Assembly: GCF_000812965.1 (NCBI RefSeq)
Contig: NZ_JSYN01000006.1
Location: forward strand, 186,001-250,000
DNA: 64,000 nt
DNA from: Pedobacter kyungheensis
Lineage (GTDB): Bacteria; Bacteroidota; Bacteroidia; Sphingobacteriales; Sphingobacteriaceae
Reading direction: 5' to 3'
The stretch's first letter is position 1; each line of letters begins with the position of its first letter. Positions 28,228 through 37,011 of this stretch are shown piece by piece. The notes below the pieces were generated by a model. It searched no databases and was not told the origin of the DNA. It saw only the letters and a list, made by a program, of their open reading frames with translations. The position numbers were made by a program, and so were the translations under genes.

Positions 28228-30120
28228 TTACCATCCTGGGTTTTGCGGACCGAACTTGGCATTATTATCGATATAACCTTGTGCTATCGGAAACAGATAT
28301 CTTCTGGAAATGTCGAATTTTCTATTGTTATATTGATTGTTAAACGGCCCGGTTACTATTGAGAAAGATTTGCTGTCTTTTGATAAGTCCATTACCCGTA
28401 TCGACTCAGTTAACTCACTGATAGACTGACCGGAAGCCAAGCCATTATTTGCATCACCACCAAATCTACCCCAGCGCAGTAAGCTATAATAACGATCGTT
28501 TTCTTCAGCAAGTTCCACCCTTCTTTCAGTTTTGTAATCTTTCCATGCAGCGGCGGTTGTACCCGCTGTTGAAGCCGGAAGTTTTCCGTGAAAGGTTCTT
28601 GTTTTATTCAGGTTTAACAAAGCATTGGTTAAATCGCCTTTTAATAAATAGGCTTCGGCCAAGTTTAAATATATCCTGCCCAATCGCATGCAAACCCAAT
28701 GATAATCGGTGTTAACGCTGTTTAAATAACTTGGTGCTACATTGGTATACAAACCTTTGCGCCAATACATATTACTTAAACTGGTTTCGTAGCCCCCACC
28801 ATTAATGGTACCTAAAAAGCGGCCAGAATTACCTTTTAAACTTGTTCTAAATAATTCGCCATAAAATGTGCTATTGTCGCTAATGATAGAAGCTTTCCAC
28901 CTGGCGTCGCGGTTTTCGTTGGTAAGTGTCAGCATAGTTTCTGTACTTCCAGGTTTAATGCGACCCATTTTGACTACTACGTCATTGTTTAGCTTAGCGG
29001 TTTTATCATCCGGAAAACCTGATTTAACAAAAGGAGCAATTACATCTACCCCTTCATCAACTGCATTAAGATACTGTGAAGTTTGGTTCCATGGCAAAGC
29101 TCTTGTAGGATCTGCTTTATCAATAGTTAAATAATCGTCGGTAAAGTTTTGCGTAGGGAAGTTTTCGGGCCAAACTTCAAAAGGAACTGGCTTGTTAAAT
29201 AATGGTGAGCCACCAAATTGCGTAATCGTTTCAGGCTTAATGTTTGGCAACTGGTGTTGCATTGGTGTATCTGAAAGAGACGTGTTAATAGCCTTCCTGT
29301 AAATAGCGAAGATAATCTCATTCGAAGTGCTTTTGGTTTCGTTAAACATACCTTCATAATCTGCTTCAAGGGCATAACCACCACTTATTACCAATTGGGC
29401 ATTGGTAATGATTTTATCCAGTAATGGATCGCCAGGTGCAACATTCGGAGCTGCAGGATAGTTTTTATAGGCCAGCGCCTGTAAGCACACTTCAGTTAAA
29501 AATGCTGCAGCTACGTATTTATTGGTACGTCCGGTAATTTTAGTAGTTGGTAAATCGGCCACTGCATCCTCCAGATCTTTAATAATGTAGTTATAACTTT
29601 CGGTTGGGTTTGCAGTACTCGGCAATTTAAGGTCATCATTTTCGGTTAACACCTTATCTATCCAGACTATACGCCCTGTTCTTCTGGCAATGCTATAATA
29701 AGACATAGCCCTTAAAAACTTTGCTTCTGCAATCAAAGCTTTTTTATCGGCCTCTGCTATACCAGCCGATTCGGTTACATTTTTAATAATTACATTGCAA
29801 CGGCGTATGTCTGCCCAGTTATTAAAACCATAATCACTCCTGTTGGTTAAGGTTTCTGTAAAAACAGGTAAAGCATCGCTTGCATTGCCATAAGCACCAA
29901 TGATATTGGCGGTATAAATATCCTGTGCACCTTTTGTACCACCATTGTAGGCATTCATGATGCCATAAGTACCGTAAATAAAAGTTTCGGCATTCGCCTT
30001 ACTGCTCCATACCACATCCGGACTGATTAAACTCAAAGGCTCCGCATCCAAAACTTTTTTACATGAGCCTAATACCAGCAAACCAGTAAAAACTCCAAGT
30101 ATTGTTATAATTTTTTTCAT
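28228..30120 (-). CDS. SusD/RagB-family surface lipoprotein
   Basis: 630 residues; lipobox VLGSC at about residue 20. Family segments are AETFIYGTYGIMNAYNG (N-terminus), AKFLRAMSYYSIARRTGRIVWI (TPR part) and the C-terminal ERRVELAEENDRYYSLLRWG, then YLFPIAQGYID. It caps the SusC barrel encoded 16 bp upstream (30137-33478). Ligand specificity is unknown. The neighbours GH35, GH110 and GH95 suggest a galactoside. Confidence 0.95.
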   Translation of the reverse strand: MKKIITILGVFTGLLVLGSCKKVLDAEPLSLISPDVVWSSKANAETFIYGTYGIMNAYNGGTKGAQDIYTANIIGAYGNASDALPVFTETLTNRSDYGFNNWADIRRCNVIIKNVTESAGIAEADKKALIAEAKFLRAMSYYSIARRTGRIVWIDKVLTENDDLKLPSTANPTESYNYIIKDLEDAVADLPTTKITGRTNKYVAAAFLTEVCLQALAYKNYPAAPNVAPGDPLLDKIITNAQLVISGGYALEADYEGMFNETKSTSNEIIFAIYRKAINTSLSDTPMQHQLPNIKPETITQFGGSPLFNKPVPFEVWPENFPTQNFTDDYLTIDKADPTRALPWNQTSQYLNAVDEGVDVIAPFVKSGFPDDKTAKLNNDVVVKMGRIKPGSTETMLTLTNENRDARWKASIISDNSTFYGELFRTSLKGNSGRFLGTINGGGYETSLSNMYWRKGLYTNVAPSYLNSVNTDYHWVCMRLGRIYLNLAEAYLLKGDLTNALLNLNKTRTFHGKLPASTAGTTAAAWKDYKTERRVELAEENDRYYSLLRWGRFGGDANNGLASGQSISELTESIRVMDLSKDSKSFSIVTGPFNNQYNNRKFDISRRYLFPIAQGYIDNNAKFGPQNPGW

Positions 30121-30136
30121 GATTTTAATAATTTAA

Positions 30137-33100
30137 TTAGAAACCTACGCTTAAGCCCAATGCAAAGGTGCGCTGGATAGGATAACTGTAATTGTTGGTA
30201 TCTGACTCCGGGTCAATAAAATATTTCTGGCTCTTGGCTGATGTTAACAAATTCGTACCCGAGGCAAATAAACGCAGGCTTTGAAAGGGCGATTTTTTCA
30301 ATAAACCTTGTTTAAAATCATAACCCAATTGCACATATTTCAGACGTACATATTTTGATTTAACTAACCAGAAATCACTTCCCCTGGAGCTATTACTTCC
30401 ATTAACGGCATCATTGCTTACTGCTCTTGGAAAAATAGCATCAGTATTGTCTGGTCGCCAGTAATCAGTTTGAAAATCATAAACGAGAAGATTCTGTCCG
30501 CTTGTTCCTTGAATCACATCGCCAATATACCGGTCTCTATTTCCGGATCCCTGAACAACAGCGCTAAAAGAAAAACCTTTATAACCTAAGTCCAAGGTAA
30601 CACCGTAATTGGTTCTTGGAGTAGTGTTACTACCTATCCTTCTAAAATCATCTCCATTTAACTGCCCATCACCGTTTAAATCCAGATACTTTAAATCTCC
30701 TGCACCTACATTGATGGAAGTAATACGACGGGCACCAGTTAACAATTGACTGTTATCAGTATAAAATCCATCATTTAAATAACCAGTTTGTAAAAAGCTA
30801 CCTGTAGTATTGGTTATTCGTGTATACGGATTTTTTAAGGTGGCATCATCGTCAGCTGCCGAGCGTTCTGTTAACGAATTAAATCTGGTAAAATTGAAAC
30901 CTATTTTATAGGTCAAACTGCCAATATTACTTGCCCAGTTAATATTAAAATCAAAGCCTTCTGTGCGGGTAGCGCCTTCGGTAAAATTAATTTGTGGTAA
31001 ACCAATACCTAATGTTTGAGCAAAACGTGGATCACTGGTTACAAATCCGGTTCTGCGCGTATAAAAATAATCGAAAGTCGCATTTAACCTATTGTTAAGC
31101 GTTCCGAATTCTAAGGCTAAATCTCTGTTGCCAATGGTTTGCCATGAATAAATACTACTAGGTAAACTACCTGGTTCTGAGGTGCCCTGAACCACATTTC
31201 CATTAATAACATAAGCCTGCGAATTAATACCGTAAGCAGGTACGTATCCAAATGCGCCAACTCCTGTTTTATCACCTAGTACGCCGTAAGAACCTCTTAA
31301 TTTTAAAAAGTCTAATATGTGTTTTTCTTTGAGCGATTTCATAAATGGCTCATCTGAAATGATATAATTTCCGGAAATAGCATAAAACGTACCCCATTGT
31401 TTTCCAGGTACAAAAAGGTAGTCACCGTCTCTTCTAACAGATCCTTCTATTGAATATCTTGATTTGTAGGTGTAGGTTAGCCTTCCCAATAATGCGGCCC
31501 TTGCAGCCTCGCTTTCACCTCCGCCTACAGTTTGGTTTAATGCCGGGCCAGCAACTAATTGGTCAAAAATAATCTGATAACCAACCCTGCTTCCATTAAC
31601 AGACGATGCCTCATCGCGCTGGCGCTCAGCCACCCCTGTAAAATCAATGCTATGATCTCCAAAGGTTTTGTTGTATAGTATATACCCTTGAAGCGTTAAT
31701 GTACTGCCTTGTCCTTGTGATACACTCAAACTCGGTGGATTGCCATATATTGGTGTTGTACTGTTGAGGTTATAAGCCGGTGCCAGGTAATTCCAGTTTT
31801 TGCCTACATTATTATAGGTTGTATAGGTTCCATTGAACTTAAACTTTAAACCATCTAAAAAATGAGCTGCATATTCTAAGCCCAAATTGGTATTTAAAAT
31901 CTTAGCAAAACCTTTGTTGTAACCTGATTTTGGATCCAACTCTCTTACCGGGTTATCAGATTGTGTAGTGGGCAAACCAAACTCGTTAACAGCCAATTGC
32001 TCTGGTGTTCTGTTTTGAATATGACTGTATATGGCACCAAAACCAGCACCAGGAGTAACATTACTTTCTATGAAACCATCTAAGCCTGCCATTACCTTTA
32101 AGTTGATGTTTTCGAATTCACTGGTCGTATTTAGACGGTAAGTAGTACGCTTATTGTAATTATTATCCGTTTTTAGGATGCTTTTCTGATCGTAATAGGA
32201 AAGACCTGCGTAGTACATTAGCTTTTTGGTGCCAGAGGTTACCGATAAATCGTGCCTCATTTCAGGGGCAAAATTCTTCATTGTTAAAGCTTGCCAATCT
32301 GTATTGGGAAAGTTGAAGGGGTCGGAACCGGTACGTAGTTTCTCCAATTCGGCATCTGTTCTAAAAGGAGTTCGGCCCTCGGCAGCATACAATTTATTTC
32401 TGGCTACTGCCTGGTCGTAAGAGTTCAGTTTTTCGGGAAATAGCGTAGGTTGAGAAAATATTTGATTATACGAATAACTAATACTTGCTTTTCCTTCCTT
32501 ACCTCTTTTGGTAGTTACCAATACCACACCATTTGCTCCCTGATTACCATATAAGGCCGTAGCACCGGCATCTTTCAATATCGAATAACTTTCGATATCG
32601 TTTGGATTTAAATTGGAAAAATCGTTAGCAGATCGAACTACATTATCGATTACGTAAATAGGACTTTGGCCACGAATTAAAATACCGCTTTTGCTACCAG
32701 GCGCCCCATTGTTTGCGGTAACGATAATACCTGATAACCTACCGGCAACCGCATCATTGATTGACTGTACCGGTAACGGAGCTACATTGGCCATATCCAG
32801 GGTACTTATTGCACTTGTAGTTTTGCGCTTCGTGGTTGTACCATAAGCCTGTACCACTACTTCATCCAGATTATTGTCTAAAGCTTTTAAGACTACGGTT
32901 AATGCGCTTGTAGCCCTTCTTTCTACGGTTTCGTAACCGATAAGCGAAAAAACCAGGGTAGCATTATCGGGTACTGACAGGCTGAATTTACCATCCCCAT
33001 CAGTAGAAGTACCGATTCCCTTAATGCCTTTTACAGCGACTGAAACGCCGGGTAGCCCAACACCTGTACTGTCTTTAACCATACCTTTTACAATTATATC

Positions 33101-33478
33101 CTGATTGGCCATTTCATCTTTCAAAATGGTAATGAGGTTATTCTGCTGTACAGAAAAGCTGAGTGCTGTACCAGAGAGTAAGGTGCGCATAACTTCTTCC
33201 AGTGAGGCCTGGTTGGTTTTGATGCTAACTACCTTATTAAAAGGACCTTCGGTTGGGCTATACACAAACCGATAGCCACTTTGTTTTTCAATAGTTTGCA
33301 AAGCTTTCTCGAGCCTGATGTTTTTAAGATCGAGTGTAAGTTTTTCTTGCGAGAAAACCTTTGCAGAAACATTTAGGCAGGTAATAAAGACTAATAGGAA
33401 TGCAATCTTCATTTGAATGATGACTTTAGAAAGGAGCCTGAGCCATGGCGAGGCTTGACTAATGTAAATTTTAATCAT
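30137..33478 (-). CDS. SusC/RagA receptor with N-terminal STN signalling domain
   Basis: 1113 residues. A leader of about 22 residues precedes the signal peptide, so MKIAFLLVFITCLNVSAK at residue 23 may be the true start. An STN (secretin/TonB short N-terminal) domain follows at about 45-115 (LTLDLKNIRLEKALQTIEKQ). After it come a carboxypeptidase-regulatory-like domain at about 127-205, the plug (VYVIDNVVRSANDFS, SILKDAGATALYGNQGANG) and the barrel. STN domains on SusC proteins touch a FecR anti-sigma factor and relay ligand occupancy. The FecR and ECF sigma genes lie directly upstream (33626-35362), so this receptor probably controls its own expression. Confidence 0.95.
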   Translation of the reverse strand: MIKIYISQASPWLRLLSKVIIQMKIAFLLVFITCLNVSAKVFSQEKLTLDLKNIRLEKALQTIEKQSGYRFVYSPTEGPFNKVVSIKTNQASLEEVMRTLLSGTALSFSVQQNNLITILKDEMANQDIIVKGMVKDSTGVGLPGVSVAVKGIKGIGTSTDGDGKFSLSVPDNATLVFSLIGYETVERRATSALTVVLKALDNNLDEVVVQAYGTTTKRKTTSAISTLDMANVAPLPVQSINDAVAGRLSGIIVTANNGAPGSKSGILIRGQSPIYVIDNVVRSANDFSNLNPNDIESYSILKDAGATALYGNQGANGVVLVTTKRGKEGKASISYSYNQIFSQPTLFPEKLNSYDQAVARNKLYAAEGRTPFRTDAELEKLRTGSDPFNFPNTDWQALTMKNFAPEMRHDLSVTSGTKKLMYYAGLSYYDQKSILKTDNNYNKRTTYRLNTTSEFENINLKVMAGLDGFIESNVTPGAGFGAIYSHIQNRTPEQLAVNEFGLPTTQSDNPVRELDPKSGYNKGFAKILNTNLGLEYAAHFLDGLKFKFNGTYTTYNNVGKNWNYLAPAYNLNSTTPIYGNPPSLSVSQGQGSTLTLQGYILYNKTFGDHSIDFTGVAERQRDEASSVNGSRVGYQIIFDQLVAGPALNQTVGGGESEAARAALLGRLTYTYKSRYSIEGSVRRDGDYLFVPGKQWGTFYAISGNYIISDEPFMKSLKEKHILDFLKLRGSYGVLGDKTGVGAFGYVPAYGINSQAYVINGNVVQGTSEPGSLPSSIYSWQTIGNRDLALEFGTLNNRLNATFDYFYTRRTGFVTSDPRFAQTLGIGLPQINFTEGATRTEGFDFNINWASNIGSLTYKIGFNFTRFNSLTERSAADDDATLKNPYTRITNTTGSFLQTGYLNDGFYTDNSQLLTGARRITSINVGAGDLKYLDLNGDGQLNGDDFRRIGSNTTPRTNYGVTLDLGYKGFSFSAVVQGSGNRDRYIGDVIQGTSGQNLLVYDFQTDYWRPDNTDAIFPRAVSNDAVNGSNSSRGSDFWLVKSKYVRLKYVQLGYDFKQGLLKKSPFQSLRLFASGTNLLTSAKSQKYFIDPESDTNNYSYPIQRTFALGLSVGF

Positions 33479-33561
33479 ATTTTTGTTTTTTGATTGGTTT
33501 ATTTGGGGCTACGCATGTCCAGTGAGGAACCCCAGATTAGAAAAAAGATCAAAAAATTATC

Positions 33562-33587
33562 GGGGGAATGTGTTCGAGCACTTCCCC
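33562..33587. terminator. Terminator between fecR and susC
   Basis: A GGGGAA/TTCCCC stem extended by GTG/CAC, with T-rich DNA on both sides (TTTTTCTTTT on plus, AATTTTTTGA on minus). It lies 39 bp downstream of the FecR stop and 84 bp upstream of the SusC start. This suggests that the sigma/anti-sigma pair and the SusCD operon are separate transcripts. Confidence 0.65.
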
Positions 33588-33625
33588 TTTTTCTTTTCGA
33601 TACAGGTTTATTTTGGTTAGTTTGT

Positions 33626-34678
33626 TTATTTGGTTATGGTGATGTGTTCTCCTTTCTTTTTAAAATTAAAATGTTTTACGCGTTGCAGGTTATCCAGAAT
33701 TGTTAAGATATCTTCGTTTTCAAAGTGCCCTGTATAAGTATAGCCAGCCAGCTCTTTATCTTTAAACTCAATAGTTACATTAAACCAACGCTCCAATCGT
33801 GTTTTAATATCTTCAAAATTGTCGTTCGCAAAAATGAGATTGTTATTCGTCCATGCCGATTCTACTACTTCTTTATCAATCAGGGTAAGGTTATTGACTT
33901 CAATTTTAGGCAAGCGCTCTGCCTCATCTGTCACAGAAAGGCCTGGATCTGTCTGAGCATGTAACAGGTGATAGGTAATTTTCTGCCCGGCTTTAAGAAT
34001 TACAATATTTTTGTTTAAGCCGGTATTATCTTCGAGCTTAATGGTACCCCGCACCAGTGTAGCTTCCGATTCATGTTCGTTAGCATAACTTTTCACATTA
34101 AAAGCAGTTCCTAAAACGCTGATTTTAAAATCTTTGGTCCGCACAAAAAAAGGCCTGGCGGCATCGTGCTTTACATCAAAATAAGCTTCGCCTGTTAACC
34201 GTACATTTCTATCACTTTGGTTGAAATGATCTCCAAGTTCAATTTTACTATCAGCATTCAGGTATACCAAAGTACCATCGGGCAGCGTAATTTTCTTTTT
34301 CTCTCCTCTTTTGGCTACAAAATTTCCGGCATAATGAATGGTCTTATTTGGTCGCTCATAAACCAGGTACATTAGCCCGGCCAATAGCAGAATGAATACC
34401 GAAGCAGCAATAGCGTAATGTAAAGCCCTGAATCTTTTAACTTTGATTACCGGGTTTAGCTGTGCTGCAAGGTAATCTACCTGCTGGTTAAGCGGCTTTA
34501 AATTACCGCTTAAAAGCTGGTACATTTTTTTTGCAGCGTATATTGTATTATGTTTTTCGGGGTGTTTATTAATCCATTCCTCCCAGAAAATCACACATTT
34601 TTGGTTGCTACCTTCGCAATATTGCTTAAAGGTATCATCCATTAAAAAATCTTCAGGGTATCTATATTCGTCAATCAT
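33626..34678 (-). CDS. FecR-family anti-sigma factor
   Basis: 350 residues. The cytoplasmic N-terminus (1-80) would hold the sigma factor. One transmembrane helix (about 84-106, HYAIAASVFILLLAGLMYLV) follows. The periplasmic FecR domain contains GEKKKITLPDGTLVYLNADS, VRLTGEAYFDVKHD and FKISVLGTAFNVKSY. The C-terminal part, ending in an STN-like fold, meets the STN domain of the SusC receptor encoded just downstream. It follows the ECF sigma gene after 105 bp. The order sigma, anti-sigma, STN-SusC is the standard trans-envelope signalling layout. Confidence 0.95.
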   Translation of the reverse strand: MIDEYRYPEDFLMDDTFKQYCEGSNQKCVIFWEEWINKHPEKHNTIYAAKKMYQLLSGNLKPLNQQVDYLAAQLNPVIKVKRFRALHYAIAASVFILLLAGLMYLVYERPNKTIHYAGNFVAKRGEKKKITLPDGTLVYLNADSKIELGDHFNQSDRNVRLTGEAYFDVKHDAARPFFVRTKDFKISVLGTAFNVKSYANEHESEATLVRGTIKLEDNTGLNKNIVILKAGQKITYHLLHAQTDPGLSVTDEAERLPKIEVNNLTLIDKEVVESAWTNNNLIFANDNFEDIKTRLERWFNVTIEFKDKELAGYTYTGHFENEDILTILDNLQRVKHFNFKKKGEHITITK

Positions 34679-34783
34679 GGAACGGCTTTTTAATACCAGT
34701 GCACAGTAATTGAAATTTTTACCAAGTATTTTTTAACTTTTTTTAATTTATTTTAGAAACCTGCTCTGGCGGGCATAAAAAGG

Positions 34784-35362
34784 CTAAAATTTAAGCTGGG
34801 TACGCAAAAATTTTAACGCACTATAAATGGTGTTATAGGCTGTTCTAACGGTTAATTGTGTTCTTTTTGCCACGTCTTCATAACTCAATCCATCGTAAAA
34901 ACGCAATTGGATTAATTTTCGCTGCTGTGGAGTTAGTTTTTCGAGGGCGGCAAGTAAACTGTTTTTAACCAGCTCATCGGATTGGATTTTTACAATCAAC
35001 TCTTCATAAGGCATTTCCAGCAGCGCCTCATCTTCGGTTACAATTACTGAGATTGCCTTATTTAAGCGCTGCTCCTGTGCGATTCGTTTTAAAATTTTTC
35101 GCTTTAAAATGGTACGAAGGTATGATTCCACCTGTTCTACCCTCGGCAGTTTATCGTGTTTCTCCCAAAGTTCGAGAAATACCTGATTTAATGTATCGGT
35201 AACCATTTCGGAGTCGGCATGAACCCTTAAACCGAATCCGGCTAAACTCCTGTAAAGCCCTTTGTACAGGTTTAGAAAGGCATCTTTCTCGCCCATACAC
35301 ATCGCCTCCCACCATAAGGTATGCAGGGTACTCTTACCGTCAGGAAAATTAAATTTATCCAT
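34784..35362 (-). CDS. ECF-type RNA polymerase sigma factor
   Basis: 192 residues with sigma region 2 (about 25-90, with FLNLYKGLYRSLAGFGLRV and VFLELWEKHDKLP) and region 4 (about 135-188, LTPQQRKLIQLRFYDGLSYE, then VRTAYNTIYSALKFLR). Length and region spacing fit ECF factors of the FecI/RpoE-like type found with FecR and SusC in Bacteroidota. It should direct RNA polymerase to the SusCD operon when the receptor is occupied. A candidate -7 element lies at 35427-35434. Confidence 0.94.
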   Translation of the reverse strand: MDKFNFPDGKSTLHTLWWEAMCMGEKDAFLNLYKGLYRSLAGFGLRVHADSEMVTDTLNQVFLELWEKHDKLPRVEQVESYLRTILKRKILKRIAQEQRLNKAISVIVTEDEALLEMPYEELIVKIQSDELVKNSLLAALEKLTPQQRKLIQLRFYDGLSYEDVAKRTQLTVRTAYNTIYSALKFLRTQLKF

Positions 35363-35426
35363 GGTAAAATTTCCTACAGTTTATTCCTTTTACGGGATAC
35401 AATGCTCCTGTTTTAAAAAGTTTTTG

Positions 35427-35434
35427 CAAAAATA
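35427..35434 (-). promoter_or_regulatory. Candidate -7 element of the ECF sigma gene
   Basis: The minus strand reads TATTTTTG (consensus TAnnTTTG), 65 bp upstream of the sigma-factor ATG. I see no TTTG at the proper distance for a -33 box, so this is only a candidate. Confidence 0.3.
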
Positions 35435-35684
35435 TAGTCATTCGCTGTTTAACCAGCACGCCATTTCAGGGATGTTACGTTGTGCTGAGTTTTTTGGTTT
35501 GTTGTAAGCTTGGCTGGCTCCAAGGTACAGTTTAATCTTTAAATAACATTTTTTAATCGACAGTGCTTATTTACTATTATCAATAGTTTTTTATACCTGC
35601 ACTTCAGATTTTGTTTAGCAAAACTAAAAAAACTTTCACCAACTATAAACATAACAACTTATTTCCAATGCCATAAAACAAAAA

Positions 35685-35716
35685 ATGTTGGATTCAGACC
35701 AAACTGAATCCAACAT
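35685..35716 (-). terminator. Strong rho-independent terminator of the SusCD/MFS operon
   Basis: A perfect 13-bp stem (ATGTTGGATTCAG and its complement, 6-base loop) followed on the minus strand by TTTTTTGTTTT. It lies 51 bp after the end of the MFS gene and marks the 3' end of the operon that begins with the SusC gene at 44165. The rest of 35363-35766 is intergenic DNA upstream of the sigma gene. Confidence 0.9.
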
Positions 35717-35766
35717 GTTGAAGACCAAACAATGGTTGTTTTTTTAAGAAATTAAAAATGCGTCTG

Positions 35767-37008
35767 TTAATCCTGCTCTATAAAATTAAGTTCCCTATCA
35801 TGCGTTTCGGGTATGGTAAGCACGCTGTAAATACCAATACCAAAACAAATTAGGCCCACTACCGCAGCAGCATGAAGCGGTAAAATATCGGGTTTTAAAG
35901 CCCCATATAAAGTAGTCATTAATACCACTGTTCCTCTAACCATGTTGGGAATGGTTGTTGCTGCAGTAGCCCTTAAATTTGTGCCAAACTGCTCGGCGCC
36001 GATGGTAACAAACATGGCCCAATAACCAATGCCAAAGCCCAGCCAAAGACACATAAGATATATACCTGTGGGATTGGCCACACCGCCGTACAGGTAAATA
36101 ACAGTTCCTAATAGCGTAAAAAGCATGAGCAGAATTACCGCTTTTTTTCTGGAGCAAAACAGGTAGCTTAATACACCGCTCAGCAAATCGCCGGTGGCCA
36201 GACCAATGTAACACCACATTACAGAAAGGCCTGGTTTTACCACTTCGGTTATGCCCAAAGCCCTTGCAAATTCGTTGCTGAAAGTAGCCAGTATACCGAT
36301 TACATACCAGGTTGGCAATCCGATACCGATGCATCTGGCGTAAAGTTTTAAGCGCCGGCTATTGGTAAAGAAAGAGCTGAAACTCCCTTTGCGCACCTGC
36401 TCGCGCTCGGCAATCTGCGTGTACATACCCGATTCGAACACGCCAATTCTTAACAAAAGCAGCAATATGCCTAAACCACCACCTGTAAAGTAAGCATAAC
36501 GCCAGCTAAAGAGCTCGACGGTAAAATAAGCAGCCACAGCCCCCAACAAACCTACACCTGCAACTACCGAGGCCCCAATGCCACGGAGTTTTTTGGGCAA
36601 ACTTTCAGAAACCAATGTAATTCCGGCGCCCAGTTCGCCTGCCAGGCCTATACCGGCCACAAAACGCAAAACTTTGTAAATGGTAATATCCTGAACAAAT
36701 CCACAAGCAAAATTGGCAATAGAATAAGTTACAATGGAACCAAAGAGCACAGATAAACGCCCTTTTTTATCGCCCAAAATACCCCAGAGTATACCGCCTA
36801 TCAGTAAACCACTCATTTGCCAGTTCAAAATGCTGGCTCCTTCTACAGATTGTGCTGTTTCATCAAGCCCCAGTTCAATCAGGCTTGGAATGCGGACAAT
36901 ACCGAACAGCAGCAAATCATATATATCTACAAAATAACCTAATGCAGCAACGATTACTACCGTGCTGAATAAATGCTGCCACACACTTTTACCATCAATC
37001 TTTTCCAT
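35767..37008 (-). CDS. MFS sugar/organic-acid permease
   Basis: 413 residues with about 12 hydrophobic helices. The MFS motif A appears after helix 2 as GILGDKKGRLSVLFGS, and LRFVAGIGLAGELGAGITLVSE in helices 4-5 resembles the sugar-porter and aromatic-acid/H+ symporter families. It is the last gene of a minus-strand operon, 3 bp after the 791-residue secreted protein, and ends at the 35685-35716 terminator. It most likely moves the monosaccharide or acid released in the periplasm across the inner membrane. The substrate cannot be deduced. Confidence 0.9.
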   Translation of the reverse strand: MEKIDGKSVWQHLFSTVVIVAALGYFVDIYDLLLFGIVRIPSLIELGLDETAQSVEGASILNWQMSGLLIGGILWGILGDKKGRLSVLFGSIVTYSIANFACGFVQDITIYKVLRFVAGIGLAGELGAGITLVSESLPKKLRGIGASVVAGVGLLGAVAAYFTVELFSWRYAYFTGGGLGILLLLLRIGVFESGMYTQIAEREQVRKGSFSSFFTNSRRLKLYARCIGIGLPTWYVIGILATFSNEFARALGITEVVKPGLSVMWCYIGLATGDLLSGVLSYLFCSRKKAVILLMLFTLLGTVIYLYGGVANPTGIYLMCLWLGFGIGYWAMFVTIGAEQFGTNLRATAATTIPNMVRGTVVLMTTLYGALKPDILPLHAAAVVGLICFGIGIYSVLTIPETHDRELNFIEQD

Positions 37009-37011
37009 AAT

